Positions 26,532 to 34,759 are shown, numbered from the stretch's first letter. The stretch: DNA of 37,385 nucleotides from Clostridia bacterium (GCA_017625615.1 JAGAKP010000033.1:1-37385); one strand, 5' to 3'. Notes: generated by a model not told the origin, from the letters alone. Program-made: numbers and translations.

Positions 26532-27564
26532 TATCACTTTCTCCTTCAAACTGCTTGCCTACGTTATCCACGAAATATTGAAGCGAAGCAATTACCTTTT
26601 TGTAATCCATTCGTTTGGGACCCATTACGCCGATAGCGCCCACCGTTTTACCGTTTATGATTATGGGCTGAAGCACTATGCCTGCGTCGGGCAGTGCAAG
26701 GTCACCCCCCGTTTCACCGAAGTGAACGGTAAGTCCCTTTTCGTCGCCGCTGCGGCTTAATACCTTTGCCGCAAAGTCCTTGCGGTCCTCCAGCACTGCA
26801 ATGGCACCCTTTGCCTTTTCCACGTCGCTGAATTCGGGGTAGGATAACAGCTTGGTAACTCCGTCGATATGCACCTTTTCCTTGTCGGTGGAATTAAGCA
26901 TATCATATATTACGCGGAGCACCGTTGCGGCTATTCCCGAATACTCGCCCAATCTTTCCTCAAATTCAAGCACGCATTGGAGTGTCACCTCGTCACTGCA
27001 CACGCCTGACATGGTTGCGTTCAGCGCGTCTGCAATGGCACGTACCATTTCGGGTGTCACAGAGGCTTTTACCTTGACGTGTCTGTTGCGTATATTTCCG
27101 TCGGTGCATATCATTATCAGCAAAAAGCTGTGATCGTCGATATACAGCGTTTCAAACCTTTGCGCCGAGGACCCCTCGGGACGAAGCACGGAAAAGGAGG
27201 TGTAGTTGGTCATTTCGCTTATGGCGTGGCTTGCGCTTTCCATAAGCCGTTCAATTTCGCCTACCTTATAGTTAAACACCTCGTTGAGCACCTTCAATTC
27301 CTCAAGGGAAAGAAGGTATTGCTCCATAAGACCGTTTACGTAGGTTCTGTATCCCTCCGCCGTGGGAACTCTGCCTGCCGATGCGTGGGGCTGCTCAAGA
27401 TAACCCATACGCTCAAGCTCGTTCATCTCGTTTCGGATGGTGGCGGAGGATACCTGAAGATCTGCGGTGCCGGTAAGAAGCTTACTTCCCACGGGCTCAC
27501 CCGTGCGGATATATGAATCTATGACCGATTTAAGTATTTTCTTTTTTCTATCGGAAAGCTCCAT
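26500..27564 (-). CDS. hrcA: Heat-inducible transcription repressor HrcA
   Basis: HrcA is the repressor that binds the CIRCE operator and needs GroE for activity. The 354-residue protein begins with the winged-helix DNA-binding domain (about 1-105: SDRKKKILKSVIDSYIRTGE, ATIRNEMNELERMGYL, PHASAGRVPTAEGYR), which is highly characteristic, and ends with IGVMGPKRMDYKKVIASL. It is the first gene of its own operon and so autoregulated. GGAGG lies about five bases before the ATG. Confidence 0.98.
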   Translation of the reverse strand: MELSDRKKKILKSVIDSYIRTGEPVGSKLLTGTADLQVSSATIRNEMNELERMGYLEQPHASAGRVPTAEGYRTYVNGLMEQYLLSLEELKVLNEVFNYKVGEIERLMESASHAISEMTNYTSFSVLRPEGSSAQRFETLYIDDHSFLLIMICTDGNIRNRHVKVKASVTPEMVRAIADALNATMSGVCSDEVTLQCVLEFEERLGEYSGIAATVLRVIYDMLNSTDKEKVHIDGVTKLLSYPEFSDVEKAKGAIAVLEDRKDFAAKVLSRSGDEKGLTVHFGETGGDLALPDAGIVLQPIIINGKTVGAIGVMGPKRMDYKKVIASLQYFVDNVGKQFEGESDNEQEQRKKPE

Positions 27565-27582
27565 ACCGTCCTCCTTGTGTTT

Positions 27583-27609
27583 TTAGCACTTGTTATCTTC
27601 GAGTGCTAA
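27583..27609 (-). promoter_or_regulatory. CIRCE operator
   Basis: TTAGCACTT-N9-GAGTGCTAA matches the CIRCE consensus TTAGCACTC-N9-GAGTGCTAA in 17 of 18 arm positions. It overlaps the last two bases of the hrcA -10 box, so HrcA bound here would block RNA polymerase. Confidence 0.96.
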
Positions 27610-27636
27610 TATACCACCCTTTTTGCAAGTTGTCAA
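27608..27636 (-). promoter_or_regulatory. Sigma-A promoter of the hrcA operon
   Basis: On the minus strand a perfect TTGACA (27636-27631) and TATATT (27613-27608) are 17 bases apart, directly ahead of CIRCE. Confidence 0.93.
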
Positions 27637-27688
27637 TAGGTTTTTTAAAAGTTTTGCTAAAAAAAATTGTGTCTTTTTTGTTAAATCC

Positions 27689-27715
27689 TTGGCAAAAACA
27701 AGTTCCGAGTGCTAT
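27689..27715 (-). promoter_or_regulatory. Degenerate second CIRCE-like site
   Basis: TTGGCAAAA-N9-GAGTGCTAT has one arm at 8/9 and the other at 5/9 of the CIRCE consensus with the correct nine-base spacing, about 80 bases upstream of the hrcA promoter. It may be a decayed operator or chance. Confidence 0.3.
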
Positions 27716-27728
27716 CTTTGGCAGTTTT

Positions 27729-27762
27729 AACGGGAGAAGGGTGTTTTTCCGCTTCTCCCGTT
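27729..27762 (-). terminator. Hairpin at the 3' end of the discoidin gene
   Basis: A perfect 11-bp stem (AACGGGAGAAG / CTTCTCCCGTT) starts ten bases after the stop codon. On the minus strand no T-run follows (AAAACTGCC), so it is at best a weak terminator; the T-rich side faces the plus strand. Confidence 0.45.
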
Positions 27763-27771
27763 GTTTACTTT

Positions 27772-28479
27772 TTATTTTTTGTTTCTTTTCTTAATACCTG
27801 CTGTAAGAAAGCCTATTCCTCCCGCAGTGGATATAACGCCCAATGCGGTGAACAAGGGTACGGCAAGGGTATCTCCCGTTTCGGGCGTTTTGCCGTCGTC
27901 GCGGAGTACGGAAACCTCGTCAATAAACATCCAACCGGAATTGACAAGGCTGTCTGCATCCCCGGGCTCCACGTTGGGATTTTTTATAACGAACCTGACG
28001 TATCGCGCCTTTACGCCTTCCTTGAGCCTGCTGCTGATAACGCCCGCCTTCAGAATACCCGATTGTGTGGATTCGCCCGACATTATCTTTCCTGCGACGG
28101 TGTAATTCTCGCCGTCCTCGGAAGTGAAGAACTCCGCATACTCGGGCGCATAAACGGATGCGTCGGTTTCCGCGGTGTAATAAAGGTCAAATCCCGTAAG
28201 GTCGGTCTTTACTTCGCCCAAGTCTACGGTAACGGTAAAGGTACCCTTTTCATCCAGCGTGGTTGCGGGAATACCCACGTAGGTGCCGGATTTGTGGTAT
28301 GAGCCGTTTACCGATTGACCGTGAACCCCGTCGGTAAGCATTTTTCCGTCATCGGGATAGGATGCGGCAGGCGTAGCCGAAAAGGTATAGCTCTTGCCAA
28401 CGGAAACGCTTTCAAGTGCGGCAGACGCCGTAATGCCGAAAAGAAGAATGAGTGCAAATAAAAAAGCAATTTTTTTCAT
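27772..28479 (-). CDS. Secreted discoidin-domain protein with PETGD-type surface anchor
   Basis: The 235-residue product has a signal peptide (about 1-20, KKIAFLFALILLFGITASA), a single carbohydrate-binding-like discoidin domain (about 28-190; SATPAASYPDDG, LTDG, FTVTVDLG, ARYVRFVI), then a TPETGD motif at about 198-203, a hydrophobic stretch and KKRNKK. The C-terminus has the order of a sortase signal, with PETGD in place of LPxTG; sortase processing is therefore inferred. Its discoidin domain resembles the one in the first gene of the window (SATPxASYPDxG). Its ribosome binding site lies inside a palindrome. Confidence 0.85.
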   Translation of the reverse strand: MKKIAFLFALILLFGITASAALESVSVGKSYTFSATPAASYPDDGKMLTDGVHGQSVNGSYHKSGTYVGIPATTLDEKGTFTVTVDLGEVKTDLTGFDLYYTAETDASVYAPEYAEFFTSEDGENYTVAGKIMSGESTQSGILKAGVISSRLKEGVKARYVRFVIKNPNVEPGDADSLVNSGWMFIDEVSVLRDDGKTPETGDTLAVPLFTALGVISTAGGIGFLTAGIKKRNKK

Positions 28480-28482
28480 ATT

Positions 28483-28504
28483 AATTACCCCCTATAGGGT
28501 AATT
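28483..28504. promoter_or_regulatory. Palindrome in the divergent promoter region, covering a ribosome binding site
   Basis: AATTACCC-CCTATA-GGGTAATT is a perfect 8-bp inverted repeat. On the minus strand it includes the AGGGGG binding site of the discoidin gene, and it ends ten bases before the -35 of the divergent plus-strand promoter. It could be a protein operator for both genes or an RNA hairpin that hides the binding site. Confidence 0.55.
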
Positions 28505-28514
28505 ATCTGCAATA

Positions 28515-28543
28515 TTGACAAATTTATGCCGAGATGATAAAAT
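28515..28543 (+). promoter_or_regulatory. Sigma-A promoter of the 28562-30406 operon
   Basis: TTGACA (28515-28520) and TAAAAT (28538-28543) are 17 bases apart; the ATG is 18 bases after the -10, so the leader is very short. Confidence 0.82.
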
Positions 28544-28561
28544 CAACACGGTGATATTTTT

Positions 28562-28912
28562 ATGAGCTTATACGTTTTTTCCTGCCTTGGCACCCTTGGC
28601 GCGCCCCAAGGCGAATTACTTTCTCTTTTAAAAAACCGTATCGGATACGCAAAGGTTTTTTGCTCTCCCGAAAATTCTCCTTCCGCCGCTTACCTTTCCG
28701 AGAATATCGGCATCGGACGGGAGGAACTTCCTTTGCTTTCGCTGAAAAAATTATCTGAAACGGACAGAGAGTATCTTATGCGTGTAAAAAAGGAAGGCTT
28801 ACGTCTTGCAAGCCTTGAAAATAACAACATTCTCCTTCTCCCGCCCGAAAACGTGCGTATCCTTTGCGGGCTTAAGGAAGATCCTCCCTTGGGATATTCG
28901 GAGGTGCTTTGA
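28562..28912 (+). CDS. Hypothetical protein, 116 residues
   Basis: I do not recognise a family. The product has no signal peptide or membrane helix, and an uneven mix of Leu, Glu and Lys (SLKKLSETDREYLMRVKKEG looks helical). It has a good promoter, a GGTGAT site before the ATG, and is followed after three bases by the CotH-like gene, whose ribosome binding site GGAGGTG lies inside its last codons. That arrangement supports a real, translated gene and coupled expression with the CotH protein. Confidence 0.65.
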   Translation: MSLYVFSCLGTLGAPQGELLSLLKNRIGYAKVFCSPENSPSAAYLSENIGIGREELPLLSLKKLSETDREYLMRVKKEGLRLASLENNNILLLPPENVRILCGLKEDPPLGYSEVL

Positions 28913-28915
28913 TCT

Positions 28916-30406
28916 ATGAAAAAAATACTTATTGTATTTTTACTTTTCCTCTGTTTTGCATTTTTTGCGGGATGCGGTGAATGTGAACATCAGTATACGG
29001 ATGCCGATCCCTGCGGGGACAGAGAGTGTACCCTTTGCGGTCATACGGAAAAGGGGGAACATTCTTACGAGGTCATCAGCCTTACGGAGCCCACCCTCAT
29101 TCTGTCGGGACAAAAAATAGAACGCTGTACCAAATGCGGCGAGCGTGTCCGCACCAAGCTTGAAAAGATAACGCCCGAAGCCCTTGATATGCCTGCGGTG
29201 TACGTTACCGATTACGTGAGCGGTGCCATTCCAACCGATATGCTTTATAAGGAGCACGGGGAAATACTTGTTAAATTAAAATATGAAAGCAATACCGACG
29301 CAGTAGAGGATTTTGAATGTATAACCCGCATCAAGGTTCAGGGTGCATCCTCAGCCCAATACGATAAGCGGAACTACACCGTTAAATTTTATACCGACGA
29401 AATCCTTACCACAAAGCTTAAGGTGGATCTCGGCTGGGGAACGGAAAACCAATACTGTCTTAAAGCCAACTACGTGGATTCCTCCCACGCACGCAATATC
29501 GTCGGCGCACGTCTTTCTGCGCTGGTCGCTGCCTCCCGTGAGAATATTGACGAAAATCTTGCCGCTTCTCCCAATTACGGACTTATCGACGGATACCCCG
29601 TGCTTATGTATATAAACGGTAAGTTCCACGGCTTGTACACCCTCAATATTCCCAAGGACCACTGGATGTTAGGTATGCGGGGAAGCGAGGAAACGAAGAA
29701 GCAAGCCATTATTATGGGCGCGTATTGGACGGAATCCGTGCGTATGGCAGAAAAAATCGGATATTCTCTTGAGGGAAGCGGATGGGATATGGAGCATTGC
29801 TCTACCCAGGATACCCGCTGGGTAAAGGACAGCTTTAACAAGCTTATAGAAACCCTCAATATTAAAGACAAACAGCGCCTTCGCGCAGAGCTTCCCAAAT
29901 ATCTGGATATCGATGCGGCGATCGACAATATGCTTTTGGTATATACCCTCAACGCCGCCGATAACGTATCCAAAAATACCCTTTGGGCAACCTTCGACGG
30001 AACCAAGTGGATCCCGTCTATGTACGATATGGACGCTACCTTCGGTATGTTCTGGGACGGAACTCCCGTTGACGAGGTTAATGCGAACAGCGTATATCCG
30101 TCTCTTGACAGCGGCTCCTTCGGGCTTGATAAGCACGCTTCCAAAATGTTTTACGTGCTTCTTAAATATTATCCCGATGAGGTGGAGGCACGCTGGAAGG
30201 AGCTTCGCGAAAGGGTAATTACTATGGAAAATATAGAAAAGCTTTTCGAAGATTTCTTTTCTCTCATTCCCGAAGAAGCCTTCAAGGGCGAGGATGCCAA
30301 GTGGAAGGATATCCCCCACGCAAAGGAAAACCGTACCAATATGTACGAAGCCACCGAAAAGCAGCTCAAAAGATTGGACGAATTCTTTTATAATTTTAAT
30401 GAATAA
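28916..30406 (+). CDS. CotH kinase family lipoprotein
   Basis: The 496-residue product has a lipoprotein signal with lipobox FAGC (Cys20), then a Cys/His-rich segment (about 20-95, pairs CTLCGH and CTKCGE) that looks like a small metal-binding repeat. The kinase-like domain of the CotH family (PF08757) follows: KVQGASSAQYDKRNYTVKFY (about 137-156), PVLMYINGKFHGLYTLNIPK, and PSMYDMDATFGMFWDG (about 368-383) with the family's essential Asp residues. CotH proteins are atypical kinases; Bacillus CotH phosphorylates spore coat proteins, while related proteins are extracellular and linked to cellulosomes. A lipid-anchored copy suggests action outside the membrane, perhaps at the cell surface and not in the coat. 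Confidence 0.88.
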   Translation: MKKILIVFLLFLCFAFFAGCGECEHQYTDADPCGDRECTLCGHTEKGEHSYEVISLTEPTLILSGQKIERCTKCGERVRTKLEKITPEALDMPAVYVTDYVSGAIPTDMLYKEHGEILVKLKYESNTDAVEDFECITRIKVQGASSAQYDKRNYTVKFYTDEILTTKLKVDLGWGTENQYCLKANYVDSSHARNIVGARLSALVAASRENIDENLAASPNYGLIDGYPVLMYINGKFHGLYTLNIPKDHWMLGMRGSEETKKQAIIMGAYWTESVRMAEKIGYSLEGSGWDMEHCSTQDTRWVKDSFNKLIETLNIKDKQRLRAELPKYLDIDAAIDNMLLVYTLNAADNVSKNTLWATFDGTKWIPSMYDMDATFGMFWDGTPVDEVNANSVYPSLDSGSFGLDKHASKMFYVLLKYYPDEVEARWKELRERVITMENIEKLFEDFFSLIPEEAFKGEDAKWKDIPHAKENRTNMYEATEKQLKRLDEFFYNFNE

Positions 30407-30429
30407 AAGTAATTGATAATACGTATAAA

Positions 30430-30456
30430 AAGCCCTCTCCACTAAAGAGAGGGCTT
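30430..30456. terminator. Bidirectional terminator between convergent genes
   Basis: AAGCCCTCTC pairs with GAGAGGGCTT (10 bp, loop of seven), with T-rich sequence on each side when read outward (CTGTTTTT on the plus strand, TTTATACG after the stem on the minus strand). Confidence 0.88.
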
Positions 30457-30462
30457 CTGTTT

Positions 30463-30879
30463 TTACTGTTCTGAATGGCTTACTGAATTGGTATCTTGCA
30501 CCTTTGTATACGTGTCTACTAACTCGCCGTAATTATAGAGAGTGACGGTATCACCTTCAAAAACGAATTCGTAGTATAGCTTTAGCTCAGGCAAAGCATC
30601 CTTTCCGTCAAATAACGCTGTGTTTTCGTCAAGAAAATCGGCGCCGCCGGTAAAGGATTTTTCTCCGTCTTTTGTTTCTTTTGTAAATCCGATGCTACCA
30701 TCATTGTGATACAGTATTTCTAAATACTCTGTATCGCTTGCATAGATTTCGGTTTTATACGTTTCAAGAAGCCAATTGTGATGATTGATATACTTAACGA
30801 TGGAAACAGCCGAAATAACAAGAATAATCACAACCGCTACGCTTATAGCTATTGGTATTGCCTTTTTTGTTCGTGTCAT
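30463..30879 (-). CDS. Hypothetical membrane-anchored protein
   Basis: No family is recognised. The 138-residue product has a basic start (TRTKKA), one N-terminal membrane helix (about 8-28, IPIAISVAVVIILVISAVSI) and an external beta-rich domain with many acidic and aromatic residues (YASDTEYLEILYHNDGSIGF, later YYEFVFEGDTVTLYNYGE). The alternating pattern suggests a small beta-sandwich or lipocalin-like fold, as in many secreted lipoproteins of Clostridia, but without a lipobox. The ATG at 30879 is chosen because GGAGG lies five bases upstream; a TTG at 30891 would put the start before it. It is the last gene after the GH36 gene (38-base gap). Confidence 0.7.
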   Translation of the reverse strand: MTRTKKAIPIAISVAVVIILVISAVSIVKYINHHNWLLETYKTEIYASDTEYLEILYHNDGSIGFTKETKDGEKSFTGGADFLDENTALFDGKDALPELKLYYEFVFEGDTVTLYNYGELVDTYTKVQDTNSVSHSEQ

Positions 30880-30917
30880 ACTGTCCTCCAAATAATTCAG
30901 TAACGTTTAAGTACTTT

Positions 30918-33098
30918 TTATATCTTTTCCAGTATCCACATATGGGAGGTATACTCAAGGGTTTCGGGGCAGTGAACGCCGAATCCCATAAGCTGTTTTC
31001 CCGTATAAACGTCGCCGGTGAGCGCGTCACGGTAGGAAGCGTTTTCGTCAAGGCCCTTAAGGCGGACACGGCGGTTATTGCCGCATATTCTTACGTGGGT
31101 AAGCACGTAACCCGCAACGCAAAGGCTCTTGTCCTCGGAAACGGTACACCACGCGCAGTAGTCAACGTCGTAAGGACCTGCCAGACGGTAATACATTCCG
31201 CTGTTCATCATTCCGCCGTACTGCTTGTAGAGGGCTACGGTCTTCTTTACCAATTTCTGATCCTCTGCAGATAGGACGGTGGGGTCAAGCTCGTATCCGT
31301 AAGAGCCGGTGAAGGCAACGGTAAATCTGGTCATAAAGGGAGTGACGTGTCCCGTCTGATGGTTGGGGGAAGCGGAAACGTGGGCAGACATAGCCGACAT
31401 GGGGTAAACCAGAGAGGTACCGTGCTGTATCTTTAATCTTTCGATAGCATCGGAGTTATCGCTGGTCCAAACCTGAGGCATATAGTACAGCAGACCCGCG
31501 TCGAAGCGTCCGCCGCCGCCGGAGCAGGATTCAAACAGCACGTCGGGGAAGTCGGTAACCAATCTTTCAAGCAATTCGTACAGACCGAGGTAATATCTGT
31601 GTGTCACCTCGCCCTGATGCTCTGCGCCAAGCATGGGGCTTCCGATCTCCGTCATATTGCGGTTGAAATCCCACTTAACGTAAGCTATCATTCCCGTGCG
31701 GAGTATGGCGGCAATGGAATCGTACAGATAATCTCTTACTTCCTTGCGGGTAAGGTCGAGAATAAGCTGAAATCTTCCCTGTGAACGGGGACGGTTGTCT
31801 ATATGTATGCACCAATCGGGATGTGCGCGGTAAAGGTCGCTGTCGGGAGATATCATTTCGGGCTCAAACCAGATACCCAGATCAATTCCTTTTTCCTTCA
31901 AGGGCTTGTATACGCCTTCAAGTCCGCCGGGGAACTTCTTGGAATTAATGGTCCAGTCGCCCAAAGAGCAGTTGTCGCTGTTTCTCACGCCGAACCAACC
32001 GTCGTCGATTACGAGTAATTCAATACCGAGATCGGCAGAGCATTCGCCAATCTTTACCAGTCGGTCTGCGTCAAAGGAGAAATAGCAGGCTTCCCAGCTG
32101 TTAAGCAGTACGGGACGGCGCACGTCGCGGTATTTTCCGCGGCAAAGTCTTCTCGCAAAGAGCTTGTGGTAATTATGGGAGAGGGTAGTGATACCCGTCG
32201 CGGAATAGGTAAGCGCTGCCTCGGGAGTAACGAAGGTCTCGCCCGCTTCAAGGGGCCAATCGAATCCGTCGGGGTTTATACCCACTATATGTCTTGCTGT
32301 CTGGTACTGATTACCAGATATCTCGGAAGCAAAATTACCGGAATATACGAGCACCGTTCCGTAGCAATCTCCGCTGTCCTCGGTGGTATCCTTGGTCGCA
32401 ATTATCATAAAAGGATTGTTAACGTGTCCGGAGGCACCTCTGCGGGACGCCATTCTGTATTCGCCTCTTGCAAGGGGGAATCTTTCGATATTACGCTCGC
32501 GGCAGTGGGTGCCGTGGTTGGAGATTATCTCAAAATCGTCGCGGTCAAAATCAATACAAGCGCTTGCCGCCTTAAGTATATTGCATTTATCGGTGCCGTT
32601 GTTGGTTATCTCGGCACGGCGGGTGATAATATCCGTATCTGCAAAAAGGGTGTAAATAAGCTTTACCTCAACTCCGCTTACCTTGTCCGCAAGCAAAACG
32701 GTAAGAGTTTCCGCCTCGCTGTCGTCCTCGCAGTACACTGCGGGAAGTCCTTTTGGCATAGGCTTGCCTGCCGTTACGGCGTGGTTTACATAATTAAGGT
32801 CAACGATGCGTGAGCCGTCGCTGTTTTTAATTTCCAAAGCAGGGGAACGCATATCGCCTCTGCCCCAGCAGGGATATTCAAAGGGGATATCGTCAAGGCT
32901 GAAGCCCTCGCCCGTTTCCATACGGGGAGAGAACGCCGCTCTGCCCTGAGTGCGGAAAAAATAGGAATGGTTTCCGTCTCCCAGAGAGGGACCGTAGTAA
33001 AGGTGGACCAGATATCCGTCACGTACAGCCATAACGTAGCTGGTGTTTTTTGTGTCCAATCGGATAATTTCGTTTTGCTTGTCGAAGATCACAGCCAT
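30918..33098 (-). CDS. Alpha-galactosidase, GH36 family
   Basis: GH36 enzymes release terminal alpha-galactose from raffinose-type sugars and galactomannan. The 726-residue product has the family layout: N-terminal beta-sandwich (about 1-320), TIM barrel with ELLVIDDGWFGVRNSD and GIWFEPEMISPDS, the nucleophile Asp477 in VKWDFNRNMTE and acid/base Asp533 in CSGGGGRFDAGLLYY, then a C-terminal beta domain. No signal peptide is present, so it is intracellular. The ATG at 33098 is preferred over 33125, since GH36 proteins start near AVIFDKQNEI and GGAGG lies upstream of it, although with an 11-base spacer. It lies about 20 bases after mgtE, and the two are probably co-transcribed. No galactoside transporter is seen. 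Confidence 0.93.
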   Translation of the reverse strand: MAVIFDKQNEIIRLDTKNTSYVMAVRDGYLVHLYYGPSLGDGNHSYFFRTQGRAAFSPRMETGEGFSLDDIPFEYPCWGRGDMRSPALEIKNSDGSRIVDLNYVNHAVTAGKPMPKGLPAVYCEDDSEAETLTVLLADKVSGVEVKLIYTLFADTDIITRRAEITNNGTDKCNILKAASACIDFDRDDFEIISNHGTHCRERNIERFPLARGEYRMASRRGASGHVNNPFMIIATKDTTEDSGDCYGTVLVYSGNFASEISGNQYQTARHIVGINPDGFDWPLEAGETFVTPEAALTYSATGITTLSHNYHKLFARRLCRGKYRDVRRPVLLNSWEACYFSFDADRLVKIGECSADLGIELLVIDDGWFGVRNSDNCSLGDWTINSKKFPGGLEGVYKPLKEKGIDLGIWFEPEMISPDSDLYRAHPDWCIHIDNRPRSQGRFQLILDLTRKEVRDYLYDSIAAILRTGMIAYVKWDFNRNMTEIGSPMLGAEHQGEVTHRYYLGLYELLERLVTDFPDVLFESCSGGGGRFDAGLLYYMPQVWTSDNSDAIERLKIQHGTSLVYPMSAMSAHVSASPNHQTGHVTPFMTRFTVAFTGSYGYELDPTVLSAEDQKLVKKTVALYKQYGGMMNSGMYYRLAGPYDVDYCAWCTVSEDKSLCVAGYVLTHVRICGNNRRVRLKGLDENASYRDALTGDVYTGKQLMGFGVHCPETLEYTSHMWILEKI

Positions 33099-33117
33099 AA
33101 GGTTTTTTTCCTCCGTG

Positions 33118-34503
33118 TTATGCAAGAATCATCATTGCTGTTTTAAAATATATAAGAAGCGATATCGCATCTACGATGGTGGTTATAAAGGGGCTTGCCA
33201 TTACTGCGGGATCCAGCCTGCACAGCTTTGCGATAAGGGGAAGCAAGCATCCCACTATCTTTGCGACTATTACCGTCGCGGCAAGGGAAATACATACGAC
33301 AGCCGCCGCCTCAAGGGGAACCGCATTTTTAAAAATAAGGTTATCTATCAGTATTATTTTAGCGAATCCCACCACGGAAAGGGTTATTCCGCAGAGTATG
33401 GATACCCGCGTTTCCTTCCACAGTATGCGCAGTATATCGGATATGGATATCTCACCCGTTGCAAGACCGCGTATTACGGTAACGGAGGACTGTCCTCCCG
33501 CATTACCGCCCGTTCCCATCAGCATGGGAATAAAGGCTGTAAGCGCAACCACTCCCAGTGAAGCGAGGTCCGATTCAAATGAGGTTATTATCTGTCCCGT
33601 AAAGGTAGCGGACACCATCAGAAGTATCAGCCACGGTATCCTTTGCTTCCATATCTCCCATACGCCCGTTTTAAGATAAGGCTTGTCCGAGGGAAGCATA
33701 GCGGTCATTTTTTCAATATCCTCGGTGGTCTCCTCACGCAGTACGTCAACGGCGTCGTCGATGGTGATAATACCCACGATGCGGTCCTCGCTGTCGGTAA
33801 CGGGCAGTGCGAGAATATCGTATTTAAGCATCTCGTTGGATGCCGTTTCTCTGTTTTCGTTGGCGTGAACGAAGATGACGTTGGTTTCCATAATGTTGCC
33901 GATAAGATCGTCCTCCTCGGCAAGCAGAAGTGCCTTTGCGGTCACGAAGCCGATAAGCTTTTTGTTGATATCGGTAACGTAGCAGGTGTATATGGTCTCC
34001 TTGTCAACGCCCGTTCTGCGTATACGGGTAAGAGCCTCTCCCACCGTGAAGTCGGCTTCAAGCCGAACGTACTCGGTGGTCATTATGCTTCCCGCGCTTT
34101 CCTCGGGATACTGAAGAAGCTCGTTTATCGTTTTTCTGGTTTCGCTGTCGGTGCTGCGCAGTATGCGTTTTACCACGTTTGCGGGCATTTCTTCGATAAT
34201 GTCAACAACGTCGTCGGCGTAAAGCTCGTTTACGACCTCGCGCAATTCGGTATCCGAAAAGCTTTTTATCAACGCTTCCTGCTGCTCGGTGTCCATTTCG
34301 ACGAACACCTCTGCCGCCATTTCCTTCGGCAGTAAACGGTATACGAGGACCGTGTCCTTATCGTTCATACCGTCAATGGCAGCCGCAATGTCCTGCGGCT
34401 GTTCTTCACTGAAAAGCTCCTTTATCTCGCGATATTTCTTTTCCTCAAGAAGCTTTTCAATACCCTCCTTTTCAAAAAGGGCATCGTTTACGTTTTCGTC
34501 CAT
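33118..34503 (-). CDS. mgtE: Magnesium transporter MgtE
   Basis: MgtE is a Mg2+-gated Mg2+ channel in the cytoplasmic membrane. The 461-residue product has the N-domain (about 1-130, with LPKEMAAEVFVEMD), two CBS domains (about 135-255, EESAGSIMTTEYV and LALPVTDSEDRIVGIITIDD), and a five-helix pore (about 280-461) with the signature MLMGTGGNAGGQSS. The length and order are normal. GGGAGG lies about eight bases upstream of the ATG. The gene has a long leader of about 180 bases. Confidence 0.97.
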   Translation of the reverse strand: MDENVNDALFEKEGIEKLLEEKKYREIKELFSEEQPQDIAAAIDGMNDKDTVLVYRLLPKEMAAEVFVEMDTEQQEALIKSFSDTELREVVNELYADDVVDIIEEMPANVVKRILRSTDSETRKTINELLQYPEESAGSIMTTEYVRLEADFTVGEALTRIRRTGVDKETIYTCYVTDINKKLIGFVTAKALLLAEEDDLIGNIMETNVIFVHANENRETASNEMLKYDILALPVTDSEDRIVGIITIDDAVDVLREETTEDIEKMTAMLPSDKPYLKTGVWEIWKQRIPWLILLMVSATFTGQIITSFESDLASLGVVALTAFIPMLMGTGGNAGGQSSVTVIRGLATGEISISDILRILWKETRVSILCGITLSVVGFAKIILIDNLIFKNAVPLEAAAVVCISLAATVIVAKIVGCLLPLIAKLCRLDPAVMASPFITTIVDAISLLIYFKTAMMILA

Positions 34504-34683
34504 TTTCCATACCTCCCAAGAATGAATTTTTCTCGGTTCGCGGTTTTTCGGGAAAATGCCGAATTCTTTACCGTTTTATGCGGTTAAAACAAAACGCGGA
34601 AAAGATACTTCGGTCTCCTTTTCCCAAACTGCCGTTACTGCCCGAATCCATCTTTTCCACCTCTTTCCGTTTTTAAACGTTGT
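34504..34683 (-). promoter_or_regulatory. Long structured leader of mgtE, not a recognised M-box
   Basis: The region from the predicted start site to the ATG can form a long hairpin: GGAAAAGAT (34606-34598 region) with ATCTTTTCC (34650-34658), plus TTCGG (34609-34613) with CCGAA (34642-34646) further inward. I do not find the conserved M-box segments (such as GGTGAGGCTCC) and see no terminator before mgtE. Regulation by an unrecognised RNA element is possible. Confidence 0.4.
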
Positions 34684-34689
34684 ATACAT

Positions 34690-34718
34690 ATTTTATAACG
34701 GGTACGCAAAAATGTCAA
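34690..34718 (-). promoter_or_regulatory. Sigma-A promoter of mgtE
   Basis: On the minus strand a perfect TTGACA (34718-34713) and TAAAAT (34695-34690) are 17 bases apart. Its -35 box lies only 12 bases from the divergent -35 of the uracil-DNA glycosylase gene. Confidence 0.88.
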
Positions 34719-34730
34719 CAACAAAATGTA

Positions 34731-34759
34731 TTGAAATCCATTTCACTCTCTGTTATAAT
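34731..34759 (+). promoter_or_regulatory. Sigma-A promoter of ung
   Basis: TTGAAA (34731-34736) and a perfect TATAAT (34754-34759) are 17 bases apart, followed by GGGAGGTG and the ATG at 34785. Confidence 0.9.

Noticed and set aside
34504..34683. M-box magnesium riboswitch
   Set aside because: The conserved M-box segments are not found by eye; kept only as an unclassified leader.
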